Assembly (NCBI RefSeq): GCF_009830285.1
Contig: NZ_WUQX01000003.1
Span: forward strand, 186,001-250,000
DNA length: 64,000 nt
Source of the DNA: Sporofaciens musculi
GTDB lineage: Bacteria; Bacillota; Clostridia; Lachnospirales; Lachnospiraceae
Direction of reading: 5' to 3'
Shown here piece by piece: positions 17,395 through 26,961 of the stretch (the stretch's first letter is position 1; every line of letters starts with the position of its first letter). Both the position numbers and the translations under genes were made by a program. The notes beneath the pieces are model-generated. The model did not search any database, was not told the origin of the DNA, and was given only the letters and a program-made list of their open reading frames with translations.

Positions 17395-19633
17395 GGTACG
17401 TATCCACTTTCTGTGCGATGTTTTTTGCTGCCGTTTTTGCATCAACATTTCCTCCCAGACATTCATCTGCCTCTGCCTGATAAATATTCCAGATGACACA
17501 GTCCTGTGTAGCCGGCTTCTCTAATGTGCGGCAAATGGCAATCAGGCCATCGACCTCCTCTTCTGTCGGGTAGCTTACATCCAGCACAATCTCTTCCTCG
17601 CCTTCAAACTTCCAGCTTGACATGGTCACAAGCCCTGTTGCATATTCACTTGCCAGCTCCTCCTTGAGGATTCCCATTCCGGATTCCAATACCGACAATC
17701 CGTCTCCTACTGGCTTGCCCTGTACTTCCGGCGAAAACAGATACTTCACAAATTCCTCTGCGATGTCCTTCTGCTTTGTGTCTTTATTAATTCCTATGAT
17801 ACCTTTCGGTATATAAAGCCCATCCAGTGTATCCGGTGAAAGACTCATCTGACGCATAAGCGTATACGGGGTCATCATATCCGTCACGCTAGCAATCTTA
17901 CTGGTGGCGACGCTGTCCGGATGGTTGATAATGGCTGCGCTTCCTCCGTTGCTGAACATATCCTGCTGGAAAATCTTTGCCGCCGTTCCCATATCCATCT
18001 GGGCCGACCCGTCCTCGTCGAATATCTCCGCCCGCGCATTTGCCGCAATCTTAACTTCTATCTCCAGCAGATCTGCCAGCTTCTCCTGGTCAACCTTGCC
18101 GTCCTTATTAATAACCTCATCCTGATACATCTGAAATAAGAAATCACGGATATAATCCCTCTGCGCAATTCCAAATATGCTTGCCTGGGGATGCTCTTCC
18201 AAGTAGGATTTCAGGCTGTCAAGGGATGACAGCGCTGCCTTTGTATTTTCATCTCCGTATATAACCGGCATGCTGAATTTCACCGGCATTCCGTATATCT
18301 TTCCGTCCTTCTGCGCTGTGCTTTTCAATATGGATTCCAGGTACGTCTCCTGCGCTGTCAGCTCATCTGCCAGGTCTGTCAGGTCAGCCAGGATTCCTTT
18401 CTCAATATACGACTCTGCCGAGAGGCCGTCTAACAGAAGTACATCCGCCCCGTTTCCTCCAAGCAGCTCTGTGTTCAGGGTACGGATATCGTCCATGGTA
18501 ATCCCTTCCTCTTTCCCCGAAGTCAGGAATTCTACTTTAACATCCGGATGTGCCTTCTGGAATCCGAGAAGCGCATCCTCTACCGTCGCATTTTCCGAAA
18601 GGCCGAATACCCTCAGCGTATTCTCGGGAATCGCCATTGCCTCGGCGTCATACACATAATGCATAAGGCTCCACGTTGACGCTTTTGGCTGGCTGTAGAG
18701 GACATAAAAATCATCCTCCTGCCCTTTTATGAATCCCGCTATACGGTTCAAAGAAGAGCCCATTGACGCCATCGTGCCATCCAGGATTACTTCTCCAACC
18801 TCATTGCCCAATACCATCCGCATGATACCTTCTCCGGAAATGATGTACCAGTTTTCTTCATTACCGCACATCATGATCCCTTCCTGCTGGTCAATCTTCA
18901 TCGTGCCCTTCTCTGCTGCCCCGGAATCATAGACCGTAACCACGCCATCCTCCGTATTTGCTGCCATATCCCCGTTTTCCGCCGCAAAAAGCATCCTCTG
19001 CTCACTGGAACTGCCTTCTACACTGTTAAGCTCCTGCATGACCTCCATCGAAGATGCGTCGATCACTACCACTTTTGACTGGTACATGTCACTCAGCCAG
19101 TAGTTCCCTGCCCCGTCAACCTGAAGATTGGTCACCGCAGGGTATCCGTTATCGCCCTGCTGGCTAAGATAAGGAATGGACTGCTCAGCACCTGTCTGTC
19201 CGTCCTCACTTTTTGCAATATGCGTAAGCATCTCTTCGTCCGTACTTCTTGCAATCTGTGCCCCCTCTTTTGTTTCCTGTATTTCCTGCAGGCGGAGGTT
19301 CTGCCCTCCGTAAAGCTGGCCAATCCAGTCCAGCGGGGTCTGTTCCCAGTTCCCTTCCTTATATTCATAACGGAATACCTTCGTATCTTCTGCCTCTGAA
19401 AATAGAACCGGGTTTCCATCCTTTGACTTTGCCATGTTCAGGATCTTCTCCCCCTCCTGTATCGGCAGTTCCATATCATTCTCCACATAACGGCCCTTCA
19501 CAGAAGTATTCTCTTTATTCTGTTCTTCCGTTTTTCCCTTGCCGCAACCGGATAATAAACCTGCTGCCAATACGGCAGATAACAAAAATGCCGCCGTACG
19601 CTTTACGTATCTTCCATGCCTTCCCATTTTCAT
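17384..19633 (-). CDS. Extracellular solute-binding lipoprotein with large N-terminal extension
   Basis: 749 residues, far longer than the usual 420-450 of family 1 solute-binding proteins. A lipoprotein signal ends in AAGLLSGCGKG. Residues about 40-320 form a beta-rich region resembling a propeller, with repeated NYWLSD/NWYIIS-like strands. The binding domain begins near residue 335 with TLRVFGLSENATVEDALLGF and runs to the end, including an FVKYLFSPEVQGK-type hinge. It delivers an unidentified, probably carbohydrate, ligand to the two permeases downstream. The propeller could bind a polymer or cell-wall ligand; that is inference. Confidence 0.85.
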   Translation of the reverse strand: MKMGRHGRYVKRTAAFLLSAVLAAGLLSGCGKGKTEEQNKENTSVKGRYVENDMELPIQEGEKILNMAKSKDGNPVLFSEAEDTKVFRYEYKEGNWEQTPLDWIGQLYGGQNLRLQEIQETKEGAQIARSTDEEMLTHIAKSEDGQTGAEQSIPYLSQQGDNGYPAVTNLQVDGAGNYWLSDMYQSKVVVIDASSMEVMQELNSVEGSSSEQRMLFAAENGDMAANTEDGVVTVYDSGAAEKGTMKIDQQEGIMMCGNEENWYIISGEGIMRMVLGNEVGEVILDGTMASMGSSLNRIAGFIKGQEDDFYVLYSQPKASTWSLMHYVYDAEAMAIPENTLRVFGLSENATVEDALLGFQKAHPDVKVEFLTSGKEEGITMDDIRTLNTELLGGNGADVLLLDGLSAESYIEKGILADLTDLADELTAQETYLESILKSTAQKDGKIYGMPVKFSMPVIYGDENTKAALSSLDSLKSYLEEHPQASIFGIAQRDYIRDFLFQMYQDEVINKDGKVDQEKLADLLEIEVKIAANARAEIFDEDGSAQMDMGTAAKIFQQDMFSNGGSAAIINHPDSVATSKIASVTDMMTPYTLMRQMSLSPDTLDGLYIPKGIIGINKDTKQKDIAEEFVKYLFSPEVQGKPVGDGLSVLESGMGILKEELASEYATGLVTMSSWKFEGEEEIVLDVSYPTEEEVDGLIAICRTLEKPATQDCVIWNIYQAEADECLGGNVDAKTAAKNIAQKVDTYLAE

Positions 19634-19783
19634 TCACATAATCTCCCTTCATACATAATGCGCAGTTTATGAACAGCTGCACGCCAGCTTGCTGAAAGCA
19701 GGCAGGTCATAAATGCTATCTACCACTATACACATTTTTCCTCAAAAAGACTTCCAAGAACAAAACTACTTTTCCGCCCTTTG

Positions 19784-21760
19784 TTAAGGTGTTTTTGAGG
19801 TTTCCATCATCTCACAGCATTTTACATTCACCACCGCCCCTGACTCTGGCTCCTCCACATCTGCCTCGATTCCTCCCCTGTAGCCAAGAGGACAAAGAAG
19901 GGGTTGCACGTCAAGCTTTGTCCATACTAACCGTCCTCTCCATTCTTTAAGTTCTTCCTCTGTCTCATAGTGTTCTATCCTCACGCCGCCTGCATATCCA
20001 TCCCCCACATAAGTTTCTTCTTTTCTATCTGGAACATCCTCCTTTACCTTAAGGGATTGAACCGGATAATCCAGCAAATCCTCCCTTATCTCTTCATGCT
20101 CCTTAAGAAATGCACAAGTCTTTTCAAAAAACGGATAAATCAAGAGCTCCTCCGTCTCGCCCCATTTATCTGAGTTCATTTCCACAATTCCGGACGGCGC
20201 CGCTTCTCTAAGCTCTTCCATCCGAAATTCCAGTACCTCTTCCTTATAAAGTTTGAGAAATACTTCCTTTTCCTCCTTCGTAAGCTTAAGTATCTGATTG
20301 CATACACCGTCCTTCCATGCAAAACGGTTATCCCCTACATTTTCCCACAACAGGGCGGGATATGCTTTCTCCTTATATTCCTTCGTTTCAAAAACTCTAG
20401 AAAAGGACTGAAAATCCACCTCGTCTACCGGATAGACACGGTATCGCTGTCTCCCGTCTTTCATCTCATAACAAACTGTCGCAAAGCTATACTCCCATGC
20501 CTTTCCATCAGTTTCTGCCTTCTCCTTAAGGCTCTGAATCCAGAAAAGTCCCTCTGCAAGCCCCTCCTCTGTAAATTTAAACTGCTCAAGCTTCCTCTCA
20601 GTCTCATAAGTTTCTTTTCCGGGGAAGTTTTCTTCATACTCTGCCTGGGACATATCCATCCCATTGACACAGATTCTGACAGCACTGACCTCATCCCTCT
20701 CCGGGGAAAAATCGTTAAAAGCTTTTGCACCTGCAGCAAAACCTTCTGTCATCAGAAGGACAAGTGCGCATTCTGCAGCCATCTGCCATTTTCTTCTGAA
20801 AAGTGCATTTCCCTGTCTTTGTATCAGCATCTCTGCCAGAATATGAAAAAGGAAAACCAGAAGAATTCCATATCCCATAGCCAAATTCCCAAACAATAGC
20901 GCCAGAACAACAGACACAAAAAATACAAATGCCCTCTCTGCCGCGGAAAATGCGAATACCTTTCCTACATTCTCCACCTTTCTCTTCCGCTCCAGACATA
21001 CCATCAGGACGGCAAAGAGCAAAATCCAGAAAAACGCCGCCAGAACAATCTCCTTTTCCGGAACATATTCCAATGCCTCGATCTTATCATACAGAAAGGC
21101 TCCGGTAAGCTTGCGGGCAAGCTGTTCCGGCGTCAGCGCTTCTTTCATTGCCTCAAGCTCCGGAATCCGATAGAAAGTCTTAAAGAAATATTTTGCATAG
21201 GCATTTCCAATCCCCTGAAAAACCACCTGTCCCCCATAAATAAAAGAAGCAAATAAAACCAGTACCGTAACAAATCTTCCACCTGCCAGAAAAGAAACAA
21301 TACTGATATGATAAAAGATAAGAAATACTAATGAAAACAGAACCGCACTTTGCAGCACATAGTAACCGGCATAAGCTACAAAATCTCTGTTTATACTGCA
21401 TTCATAAAAACCGCAGACCGCCATGCTGATAAACAGAGGGAATAACACCTGCACAATCCCGTGTATATATTTACTCCAAAAAATCGTTCCTCTTTTTACC
21501 GGAAGACTATAATAAAAATCCAGCTTCACAGGCTGCTCCAGATAACAGAAGCCTGCGGCAGCGGCCAATACTCCAAGCCCCATGCTAAGATAAAGCAGAC
21601 TTTCGCTTCCAATTCCGGAAAAAGTAGAATAGGAATCACTCTGCAGTGCGAAAATCGTAACTACTATATAGATAAAAAAACCGCCCCAGGAAAGAAAGGC
21701 TGTCACATGCCCTCTGCCTGCTTCCTTAATCCAGTTCCATAAATACCTTACAGATGTCAT
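19784..21760 (-). CDS. ABC-2 type permease with extracytoplasmic domain
   Basis: 658 residues. The first half has six or more membrane helices starting with LSWGGFFIYIVVTIFAL and a conserved FYYSLPVKRGTIFWSKY segment typical of ABC-2 permeases of the YtrC/YtrD kind. A further helix lies near residue 330, and the rest is a large hydrophilic domain of about 300 residues with no membrane helices. The gene overlaps the ATPase gene upstream by 35 bases. It is probably an exporter or a membrane-stress module; the substrate is unknown. Confidence 0.8.
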   Translation of the reverse strand: MTSVRYLWNWIKEAGRGHVTAFLSWGGFFIYIVVTIFALQSDSYSTFSGIGSESLLYLSMGLGVLAAAAGFCYLEQPVKLDFYYSLPVKRGTIFWSKYIHGIVQVLFPLFISMAVCGFYECSINRDFVAYAGYYVLQSAVLFSLVFLIFYHISIVSFLAGGRFVTVLVLFASFIYGGQVVFQGIGNAYAKYFFKTFYRIPELEAMKEALTPEQLARKLTGAFLYDKIEALEYVPEKEIVLAAFFWILLFAVLMVCLERKRKVENVGKVFAFSAAERAFVFFVSVVLALLFGNLAMGYGILLVFLFHILAEMLIQRQGNALFRRKWQMAAECALVLLMTEGFAAGAKAFNDFSPERDEVSAVRICVNGMDMSQAEYEENFPGKETYETERKLEQFKFTEEGLAEGLFWIQSLKEKAETDGKAWEYSFATVCYEMKDGRQRYRVYPVDEVDFQSFSRVFETKEYKEKAYPALLWENVGDNRFAWKDGVCNQILKLTKEEKEVFLKLYKEEVLEFRMEELREAAPSGIVEMNSDKWGETEELLIYPFFEKTCAFLKEHEEIREDLLDYPVQSLKVKEDVPDRKEETYVGDGYAGGVRIEHYETEEELKEWRGRLVWTKLDVQPLLCPLGYRGGIEADVEEPESGAVVNVKCCEMMETSKTP

Positions 21761-22640
21761 ATCCTGCCTCCTTCATTGCCGTCATAAAAATTTCCTCCAG
21801 GCTCATAGGGATTTCCCCCACGAACACCGGAACCCTGCGAGTTATCCTTTCCAATATTTCCTTCTTATCCCCTTTTACCACCAGCGTTGTAAAATATCCC
21901 TCTTTCTCATACCGCAGAACTTGCAGTTCCTTTTCAAGTTCCTCCTTCATATCTTCCTGGCCTTCAAACACACACTGAAGTTTCATCACATTGCCGGAAC
22001 GCTCCCTCATATCCCCTGCCTTTAGAATGCCTCCCTTATGCATAATCCCGATATTATGGCAGATATCCTCCAAATCCTTAAGCTTGTGTGCCGCGACCAC
22101 AACGGTAAGCTTACGTTCTTCTATTTCCCTTCGGAACAGCTCCTTCATAGTTTCCGTCATCACCGGATCCAGCCCGTCAAATACTTCATCGAACAATAGA
22201 TATTTTGTTCCTGAACAAAGGGCAAGGATCAAAAATGCCTGCCGTTTCATCCCCTTAGAGAATGTGCGCAATGGAAGCTCCATATCAAGATTTAAAAGCT
22301 TTGCCATATACGCCGCACTATCTCTCTCCAAGAATGGATAATGCCTTCTGTAAAACCGGACCATCTCTTCCAGATTTACATTAGGAAAATAGTAAGGTGT
22401 ATCCGGGAGATAAAAGACAGATGACTTACACGATGGATTTTCGTATATATTTTCTCCGTCAAAAAGAATCCTTCCTGTGTCACAGCCAAGCACCCCTGCC
22501 ATCATCCGAAGAAGGGTGCTCTTTCCCGCTCCGTTTGTTCCAAGAAGGCCAAACATACTCCCATCCGGAATCTCAAAAGATACCTGGTTCACTGCACATA
22601 TATGCTCAAATTCTTTTGTTACATTTTCTACCTTAATCAC
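21726..22640 (-). CDS. ABC transporter ATP-binding protein
   Basis: 304 residues from a GTG at 22640 with AGAGGT upstream; the frame opens further up without a site. It has a Walker A (GLLGTNGAGKSTLLRMM), the signature FSKGMKRQAFL, a Walker B YLLFDEVFDGLD, an H-loop VVAAHK and a C-terminal extension of about 90 residues, as in ABC-2 ATPases of the YtrB/CcmA type. The signature deviates from LSGGQ but matches the KGMKQ form usual in this group. It forms an exporter with the overlapping permease. Confidence 0.93.
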   Translation of the reverse strand: MIKVENVTKEFEHICAVNQVSFEIPDGSMFGLLGTNGAGKSTLLRMMAGVLGCDTGRILFDGENIYENPSCKSSVFYLPDTPYYFPNVNLEEMVRFYRRHYPFLERDSAAYMAKLLNLDMELPLRTFSKGMKRQAFLILALCSGTKYLLFDEVFDGLDPVMTETMKELFRREIEERKLTVVVAAHKLKDLEDICHNIGIMHKGGILKAGDMRERSGNVMKLQCVFEGQEDMKEELEKELQVLRYEKEGYFTTLVVKGDKKEILERITRRVPVFVGEIPMSLEEIFMTAMKEAGYDICKVFMELD

Positions 22641-22688
22641 AACTGTACCTCTTTCTCGCTTTTTCTGATACACGAACTGCTGCGCATT

Positions 22689-22735
22689 AAAAAGGGCCTG
22701 CCGGAAAATGATTTGTTTCCCGACGAACCCTTTTT
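22689..22735. terminator. Inverted repeat, probable two-way terminator
   Basis: Arms AAAAAGGG and CCCTTTTT with an inner imperfect stem, placed between the lipoprotein gene (minus) and the ABC ATPase gene (minus). T-tracts flank both sides. Confidence 0.6.
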
Positions 22736-22795
22736 AGTACCATCTCATATTATGTACATCCAGTCCATCCTGCCAATATATAACAGCTCGTCTGC

Positions 22796-23341
22796 TCAAT
22801 TACCAAAATCCATAATCATTACGGAAGAAGCATGTATGGTATCGCCATCCCTCGTACCTGATACTTCTGTCTGCCTACCGCTTGCCAAATCAGCACTGCT
22901 GCCCGGTGTATCTGTATGCGTTGCCCCCATATCCGTAGATGAGCGCACCGTGAAGGTGGTCTGTTCTGTAAATACAATCTCCAACTGTTTCGCTTCCTCC
23001 GGGTCAAGCACCGCAACCTGCCCCGCATCTCCCTGGTCGTCTGTCTGAATCTCCTTTCCCGTAAAAGAGCCTTCTAAAACTTCTCCTATTTCTACTGACA
23101 GTCCGTTTATCGGTGTGCCTGTGCTTTCCGTCTCCCCGGCTATCTTCGGATTGTCGCTGTCCGGCGTCTGCCCTGCCTGTGTATCTTCCGTCTTCTTTTC
23201 CGGTTTTGAAGCTCCCTGTGTATCTGTATCCTTCGTACTGTCTTCTTTTCCGCTTCCGCATGCCACAAGCAACAACGCCAAAAAGGCTGCAACTGCCATG
23301 ACACATAATCTTCGGTTTCTGTTCTTTCCTTCATTTGCCAT
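22796..23341 (-). CDS. Small secreted lipoprotein
   Basis: 181 residues with a lipoprotein signal (basic NRNRRL, then a hydrophobic core ending LLVACGSG). A Ser/Thr/Lys/Glu/Asp-rich linker with repeated TQ and DT motifs covers about residues 30-75. The C-terminal domain has IVFTEQTTFTVRSSTD and ends DTIHASSVMIMDFGN. The folded part may be a small beta domain exposed on the cell surface. I do not recognise a family. It lies divergent from a two-component system and a single-TM protein (25707-26282) of similar general build, so it could be part of that regulon. Confidence 0.75.
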   Translation of the reverse strand: MANEGKNRNRRLCVMAVAAFLALLLVACGSGKEDSTKDTDTQGASKPEKKTEDTQAGQTPDSDNPKIAGETESTGTPINGLSVEIGEVLEGSFTGKEIQTDDQGDAGQVAVLDPEEAKQLEIVFTEQTTFTVRSSTDMGATHTDTPGSSADLASGRQTEVSGTRDGDTIHASSVMIMDFGN

Positions 23342-23451
23342 CTCTAAAATCCTGCCTTTCTAAAATATTTGTCATATATATCCTACCAAGCCATTCTCTA
23401 AAAAAACTCTAAAACTGCTAAAATTTTTGTGAAATTATAATCCAAGGAAAT

Positions 23452-23480
23452 TTGACATGATATTGTTGAAGTGGTATTAT
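23452..23480 (+). promoter_or_regulatory. Sigma-A-type promoter of a small RNA
   Basis: TTGACA at 23452-23457 and TATTAT at 23475-23480 with exactly 17 bases between, followed within about 90 bases by a strong terminator and no gene. Confidence 0.75.
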
Positions 23481-23486
23481 ACTAAT

Positions 23487-23575
23487 AAGCAGTTGAGTAT
23501 GACCCCTTCTGCTATAGTTTTTATGATTATTTCTGAAATAGGAGTTTGATATAAATCAAGCTCCTATTTTTAATT
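23487..23575 (+). ncRNA. Candidate small structured RNA
   Basis: About 90 bases between a near-consensus promoter and an intrinsic terminator. The 5' part can fold as AGCAG/CTGCT around a loop containing GACCCCTT. The 3' part is a 14-base-pair stem (23537-23550 with 23555-23568, one G-U pair, four-base loop) followed by a T-tract. I see no convincing reading frame with a ribosome binding site. It lies between divergently oriented genes. It could be a regulatory RNA of the adjacent two-component system or a copy-control type antisense RNA; no match to a known family is claimed. Confidence 0.5.
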
Positions 23576-23720
23576 TCTATATCCACACCAAAAAATAAGA
23601 TTTATAAAATACAAAAACGGCCCTTCATTTTGCAAAAGAGAACGAGGTTATTGTCCGCAGTCTGCCCTAATGATAGAATCGCATTGTGATTTATATGATT
23701 CAAAGTAAGGAGTGTGAAAG

Positions 23721-24404
23721 ATGCGTATTTTAATTGTAGAAGACGACAGAGAATTATGCAGCGCCTTAAAATTACAGCTTTCTGCCAAAAAACATACTGT
23801 TGACTGCTGCCACGCCGGAAGTGAGGCGATCTATCTTGCCATGTCCGGCGCTTACGACCTAATTCTTTTGGACCGCATGCTGCCGGAGCTCGACGGACTG
23901 GCCATCCTGAAAGCCATCCGCCAGAATCACATCACCATACCCATCATCCTGACAACTGCACTGAGTTCTGTAGACGACCGGATTGCCGGCCTGGACTGCG
24001 GGGCAGACGACTATCTGGTAAAACCCTACGCCATAGAGGAGCTCCTTGCGCGTATCCGCGCCCTCTCCAGAAGGCCCCTTGCATTTTCAGACCAGACCTG
24101 TCTATCCTTTCTGGATATCCAGTTCGATATGGAGGCCAGGATTCTGACCTGCAACGAAAAAGAGCAGCGCCTTTCCAAACAAAAGGCTCTCCTCATGGAA
24201 TTCTTCTTACGCAATCCGGGAAAGACCCTGACAAGGGAACAGATCTTCCTGCGTGTCTGGGGTTCGGAAAGCGCCGTAGAAGACGGCAATCTTGATACAT
24301 ATATTTATTTCCTCAGAAAACACCTGCGCTCTTTAGGGAGCTGCGCAAATATTGCCACAGTACATGGCATGGGATACCGATTGGAGGACGGCAATGTTTC
24401 CTAA
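23721..24404 (+). CDS. OmpR-family response regulator
   Basis: 227 residues. The receiver has VEDDRE, the phosphoacceptor Asp in LILLDRMLPELDG, the Thr in LTTALS and the Lys in DDYLVKPY. The winged-helix domain ends in TVHGMGYRLED. AAGGAG lies nine bases before the ATG. The kinase gene overlaps its end by 11 bases. It is probably the regulator of the small lipoprotein and/or the membrane-anchored protein next door, by position only. Confidence 0.95.
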   Translation: MRILIVEDDRELCSALKLQLSAKKHTVDCCHAGSEAIYLAMSGAYDLILLDRMLPELDGLAILKAIRQNHITIPIILTTALSSVDDRIAGLDCGADDYLVKPYAIEELLARIRALSRRPLAFSDQTCLSFLDIQFDMEARILTCNEKEQRLSKQKALLMEFFLRNPGKTLTREQIFLRVWGSESAVEDGNLDTYIYFLRKHLRSLGSCANIATVHGMGYRLEDGNVS

Positions 24405-25680
24405 ACTACAGAGAAAATTAGTTTTTCTTTATACCTTAAGTACCGGGCTGATCATAACTTTTATCCTGTCCATAACATTTCTTTTCTACTTTACCTCACA
24501 GGAAAACCGCCAGGAATCACTGTTCCAAAAACATCTTTTTACTCTGATGTTCCAGCTTCAGGGTAATTCCCACTTTACGGATCTGTTTCTGGCACAGATG
24601 GAGGAGAAAAACCAGCTCATCATTCATATAGAAGAAAACAACTCGCCCCTTTTCTTTCCTGGTTCATACAGACCGGATACGAGACGGGAGATTCTTCTTT
24701 CATATGCAGAAAAAGCCGCAGACAAGGAAGGCATTTTCACAGATTCCTACCCTATCTCCTCAAACATGTTGCAGACCTCCATATTTCAAATCCATGGAGA
24801 CAGCCGGGATGTCTATCTTGGGAATATCCTTGTCCTCCAGACCCCTGCCGGATATAAGAAGCTCACCCTGCTGCAGGACATCTCTGACAGCAGGAAGAAA
24901 TCCCTGAAAACCGGATGTTTCTATTTATTTATCGACCTGTTTGGAATCCTGCTCCTCTTTCTGAGCGGCCGCTGGTTCGTCCGCCGTTCCCTGCGCCCTC
25001 TGGAAGAAACATACCAAAAGCAGCAGGATTTTGTAGCCGCAGCCTCCCATGAGCTTCGTTCTCCGATTGCAGTCATCCAAATGACCGCAGATGCAGTCTC
25101 TTCCCATTCAGCAGAGGATACCCGTCTGCTTTCTGTTATTAAAAACGAATGCCGCAGGGGAAGCGCCCTGATTAAAAATCTTCTGCTCCTTGCTTCTGCC
25201 GAACAGAGGGAATGGGCTGTAAGAAAACGGAAATTTGAAATAGACGATCTCCTCCTAAGCCTTTTGGAGCTTTACGAACCGCTCTGCCTGTCCAAAAACG
25301 GAACCCTGCAGTTACGCCTGCCGGAGGAGCCGCTTCCGCCAGTATCAGCAGACCCCGAACTATGCCGACAGATTTTGACCATCCTGCTCGATAACGCCAT
25401 CGCATATTCTCTGACGCGGCCTTCAAGAAAAATCCTTCTTAGGGCTGAACACTGCCATCCCCATACACTGGTTTTCGTCGTGGACCATGGCCCCGGAATC
25501 CCTGACGAGGAAAAAGAATTTATCTTCGACCGCTTTTATAAAAGTGATAAATCCCGAAATAAAAAAGACCATTTCGGACTTGGCCTGTCCATTGCCATTA
25601 CCCTTGCAAAAATCCAGGGATTAAAGCTTGGCGTGCAGGATACAGACGGCGGCGGAAGTACTTTCTATTTGCAGATATAA
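24394..25680 (+). CDS. Sensor histidine kinase
   Basis: 428 residues from the ATG at 24394, with GGAGG inside the end of the regulator gene. Two membrane helices (about 10-33 and 172-192) enclose a roughly 140-residue sensor domain. The DHp helix has ASHELRSPIAVIQ, and the ATPase domain shows ILLDNAIAYS (N box), VVDHGPGIP (G1) and HFGLGLSIA (G2). All motifs are intact. It pairs with the overlapping regulator. The stimulus is unknown. Confidence 0.95.
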   Translation: MFPKLQRKLVFLYTLSTGLIITFILSITFLFYFTSQENRQESLFQKHLFTLMFQLQGNSHFTDLFLAQMEEKNQLIIHIEENNSPLFFPGSYRPDTRREILLSYAEKAADKEGIFTDSYPISSNMLQTSIFQIHGDSRDVYLGNILVLQTPAGYKKLTLLQDISDSRKKSLKTGCFYLFIDLFGILLLFLSGRWFVRRSLRPLEETYQKQQDFVAAASHELRSPIAVIQMTADAVSSHSAEDTRLLSVIKNECRRGSALIKNLLLLASAEQREWAVRKRKFEIDDLLLSLLELYEPLCLSKNGTLQLRLPEEPLPPVSADPELCRQILTILLDNAIAYSLTRPSRKILLRAEHCHPHTLVFVVDHGPGIPDEEKEFIFDRFYKSDKSRNKKDHFGLGLSIAITLAKIQGLKLGVQDTDGGGSTFYLQI

Positions 25681-25706
25681 TCAAAAATGACAGGAGGATC
25701 AAACAC

Positions 25707-26282
25707 ATGCCATACTACAAAAAACCTACATTCTGGATAATAACCGCAGCCGCCATAATATGCCTTACCGTATTTATACTCTTTTCCAGAAACTTAAAGG
25801 AAGACAGCAGTAATCCTGCAGCTTCAGCGGATGACAAAAAGCATTCGGCTTCTTTTTCGGCTGCCATTATAGAAGCCGACGAGCATTCCTTACTGGTCGA
25901 ACCTGTAGAGGGCTCTGCTGAATTATCATCCTCTGACCGCATTTCAATTCCTATAGAATATATGCCAAAATACCCCACTCCAAAGGTTGGGGATATCATC
26001 AGCATCCAGTATAACGGTGAAATTATGGAATCCTATCCCGCACAACTAGGGGAAATATATGACATCCGGTTTATAGAGACAGACAGCGGCAGGCTCCATT
26101 ATCACAACAACTGGTACAATAGGGAAGGCCTGACCGCTGAAACCATAGAATGGCTAACCTGGTACAATAGCCTGACTGAAGAAGAACAGTTGGCCGTAAG
26201 CCATGTCCCGGCAGACCTGCTCGAACTGGAAGGTCTGGCTAATGGCTCAGATATGGAAGCGGAAACCAAAGATGCCGATTAG
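25707..26282 (+). CDS. Membrane-anchored protein of unknown function
   Basis: 191 residues with one N-terminal membrane helix (WIITAAAIICLTVFILFSR) and a Ser/Ala-rich linker, then a compact domain with ISIPIEYMPKYPTPKVGDII and ISIQYNGEIMESYPAQLG, which looks like a small OB-like beta barrel. It ends in an acidic tail. It follows the kinase gene by 26 bases and likely belongs to the same operon, perhaps as an output or accessory of the sensor. It ends four bases before the convergent tenA stop. No family recognised. Confidence 0.75.
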   Translation: MPYYKKPTFWIITAAAIICLTVFILFSRNLKEDSSNPAASADDKKHSASFSAAIIEADEHSLLVEPVEGSAELSSSDRISIPIEYMPKYPTPKVGDIISIQYNGEIMESYPAQLGEIYDIRFIETDSGRLHYHNNWYNREGLTAETIEWLTWYNSLTEEEQLAVSHVPADLLELEGLANGSDMEAETKDAD

Positions 26283-26286
26283 CGCC

Positions 26287-26961
26287 CTATTTGCTCATGT
26301 TCCAGGCCATCTCCCAGAAAGCCAGCTCGTAGCGGGAACAGGCCACAAAAATATCTTCCAGATGCCGCACCTGCTGTTCGGTATAGTGCAGGGTCAGCCG
26401 GTCTGTCATTTCCAGCAGCAGGACGTTCGCTTCGCCGTAATGGGGATTAGCGTAGCCTCTGACCCAATCGCCGTAGAATGGATGATCCTGTGCCAACGGA
26501 TTGTTCTCTACAATCTTTTTGGCAATCACCTCATAGCTGTAGGCACAGGACAGGATAGCGGCCAGAATCTCCGCCTCCCCCTCTTCATAAGCCACCCGGA
26601 GCATATAGGACGTATAGGAAAGATTGTCCAGCGACCGGGGCGTTGCCTCCAGTTCCTCCCGTGAAACTGAGAACTTACCCATATAGCCCCGATGGATATC
26701 CATCTCTCCCTCGGTCAGCAGGGTCACATACCTGGAGAAAAGCTGAATGGTTTCGGGGCTTTTTGCCTTGGCAATGCCCAGGGCGAACACCTTCGTATAC
26801 TCCTCCAGATAAAGGTAATCCTGAATGATGTAATACTTAAACTTCGCCTGCTCCAAAGTACCGTCCTGGATACCCTTCACAAAGGGATTCTCATTGTAAG
26901 CCGCCCAAATGTCTTTTGTTGCGGATAAAAGCCGTTCTGTTGTCTTTATGGTTGTTTTCAT
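26287..26961 (-). CDS. tenA: Aminopyrimidine aminohydrolase / thiaminase II
   Basis: 224 residues matching TenA from end to end. It starts with RLLSATKDIWAAYNENPFVKGI and has a conserved YYIIQDYLYLEEY segment, the Cys in AAILSCAYSYEVIA and a C-terminal FWEMAW motif. TenA salvages base-degraded thiamine by hydrolysing aminopyrimidines to HMP. It is the last gene of a thiamine salvage operon, and its start overlaps thiD. Confidence 0.95.
   Translation of the reverse strand: MKTTIKTTERLLSATKDIWAAYNENPFVKGIQDGTLEQAKFKYYIIQDYLYLEEYTKVFALGIAKAKSPETIQLFSRYVTLLTEGEMDIHRGYMGKFSVSREELEATPRSLDNLSYTSYMLRVAYEEGEAEILAAILSCAYSYEVIAKKIVENNPLAQDHPFYGDWVRGYANPHYGEANVLLLEMTDRLTLHYTEQQVRHLEDIFVACSRYELAFWEMAWNMSK

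Noticed and set aside
22602-23048. 148-codon plus-strand frame spanning the lipoprotein gene end
   Set aside because: It crosses a terminator and the opposite-strand lipoprotein gene and has no start site.
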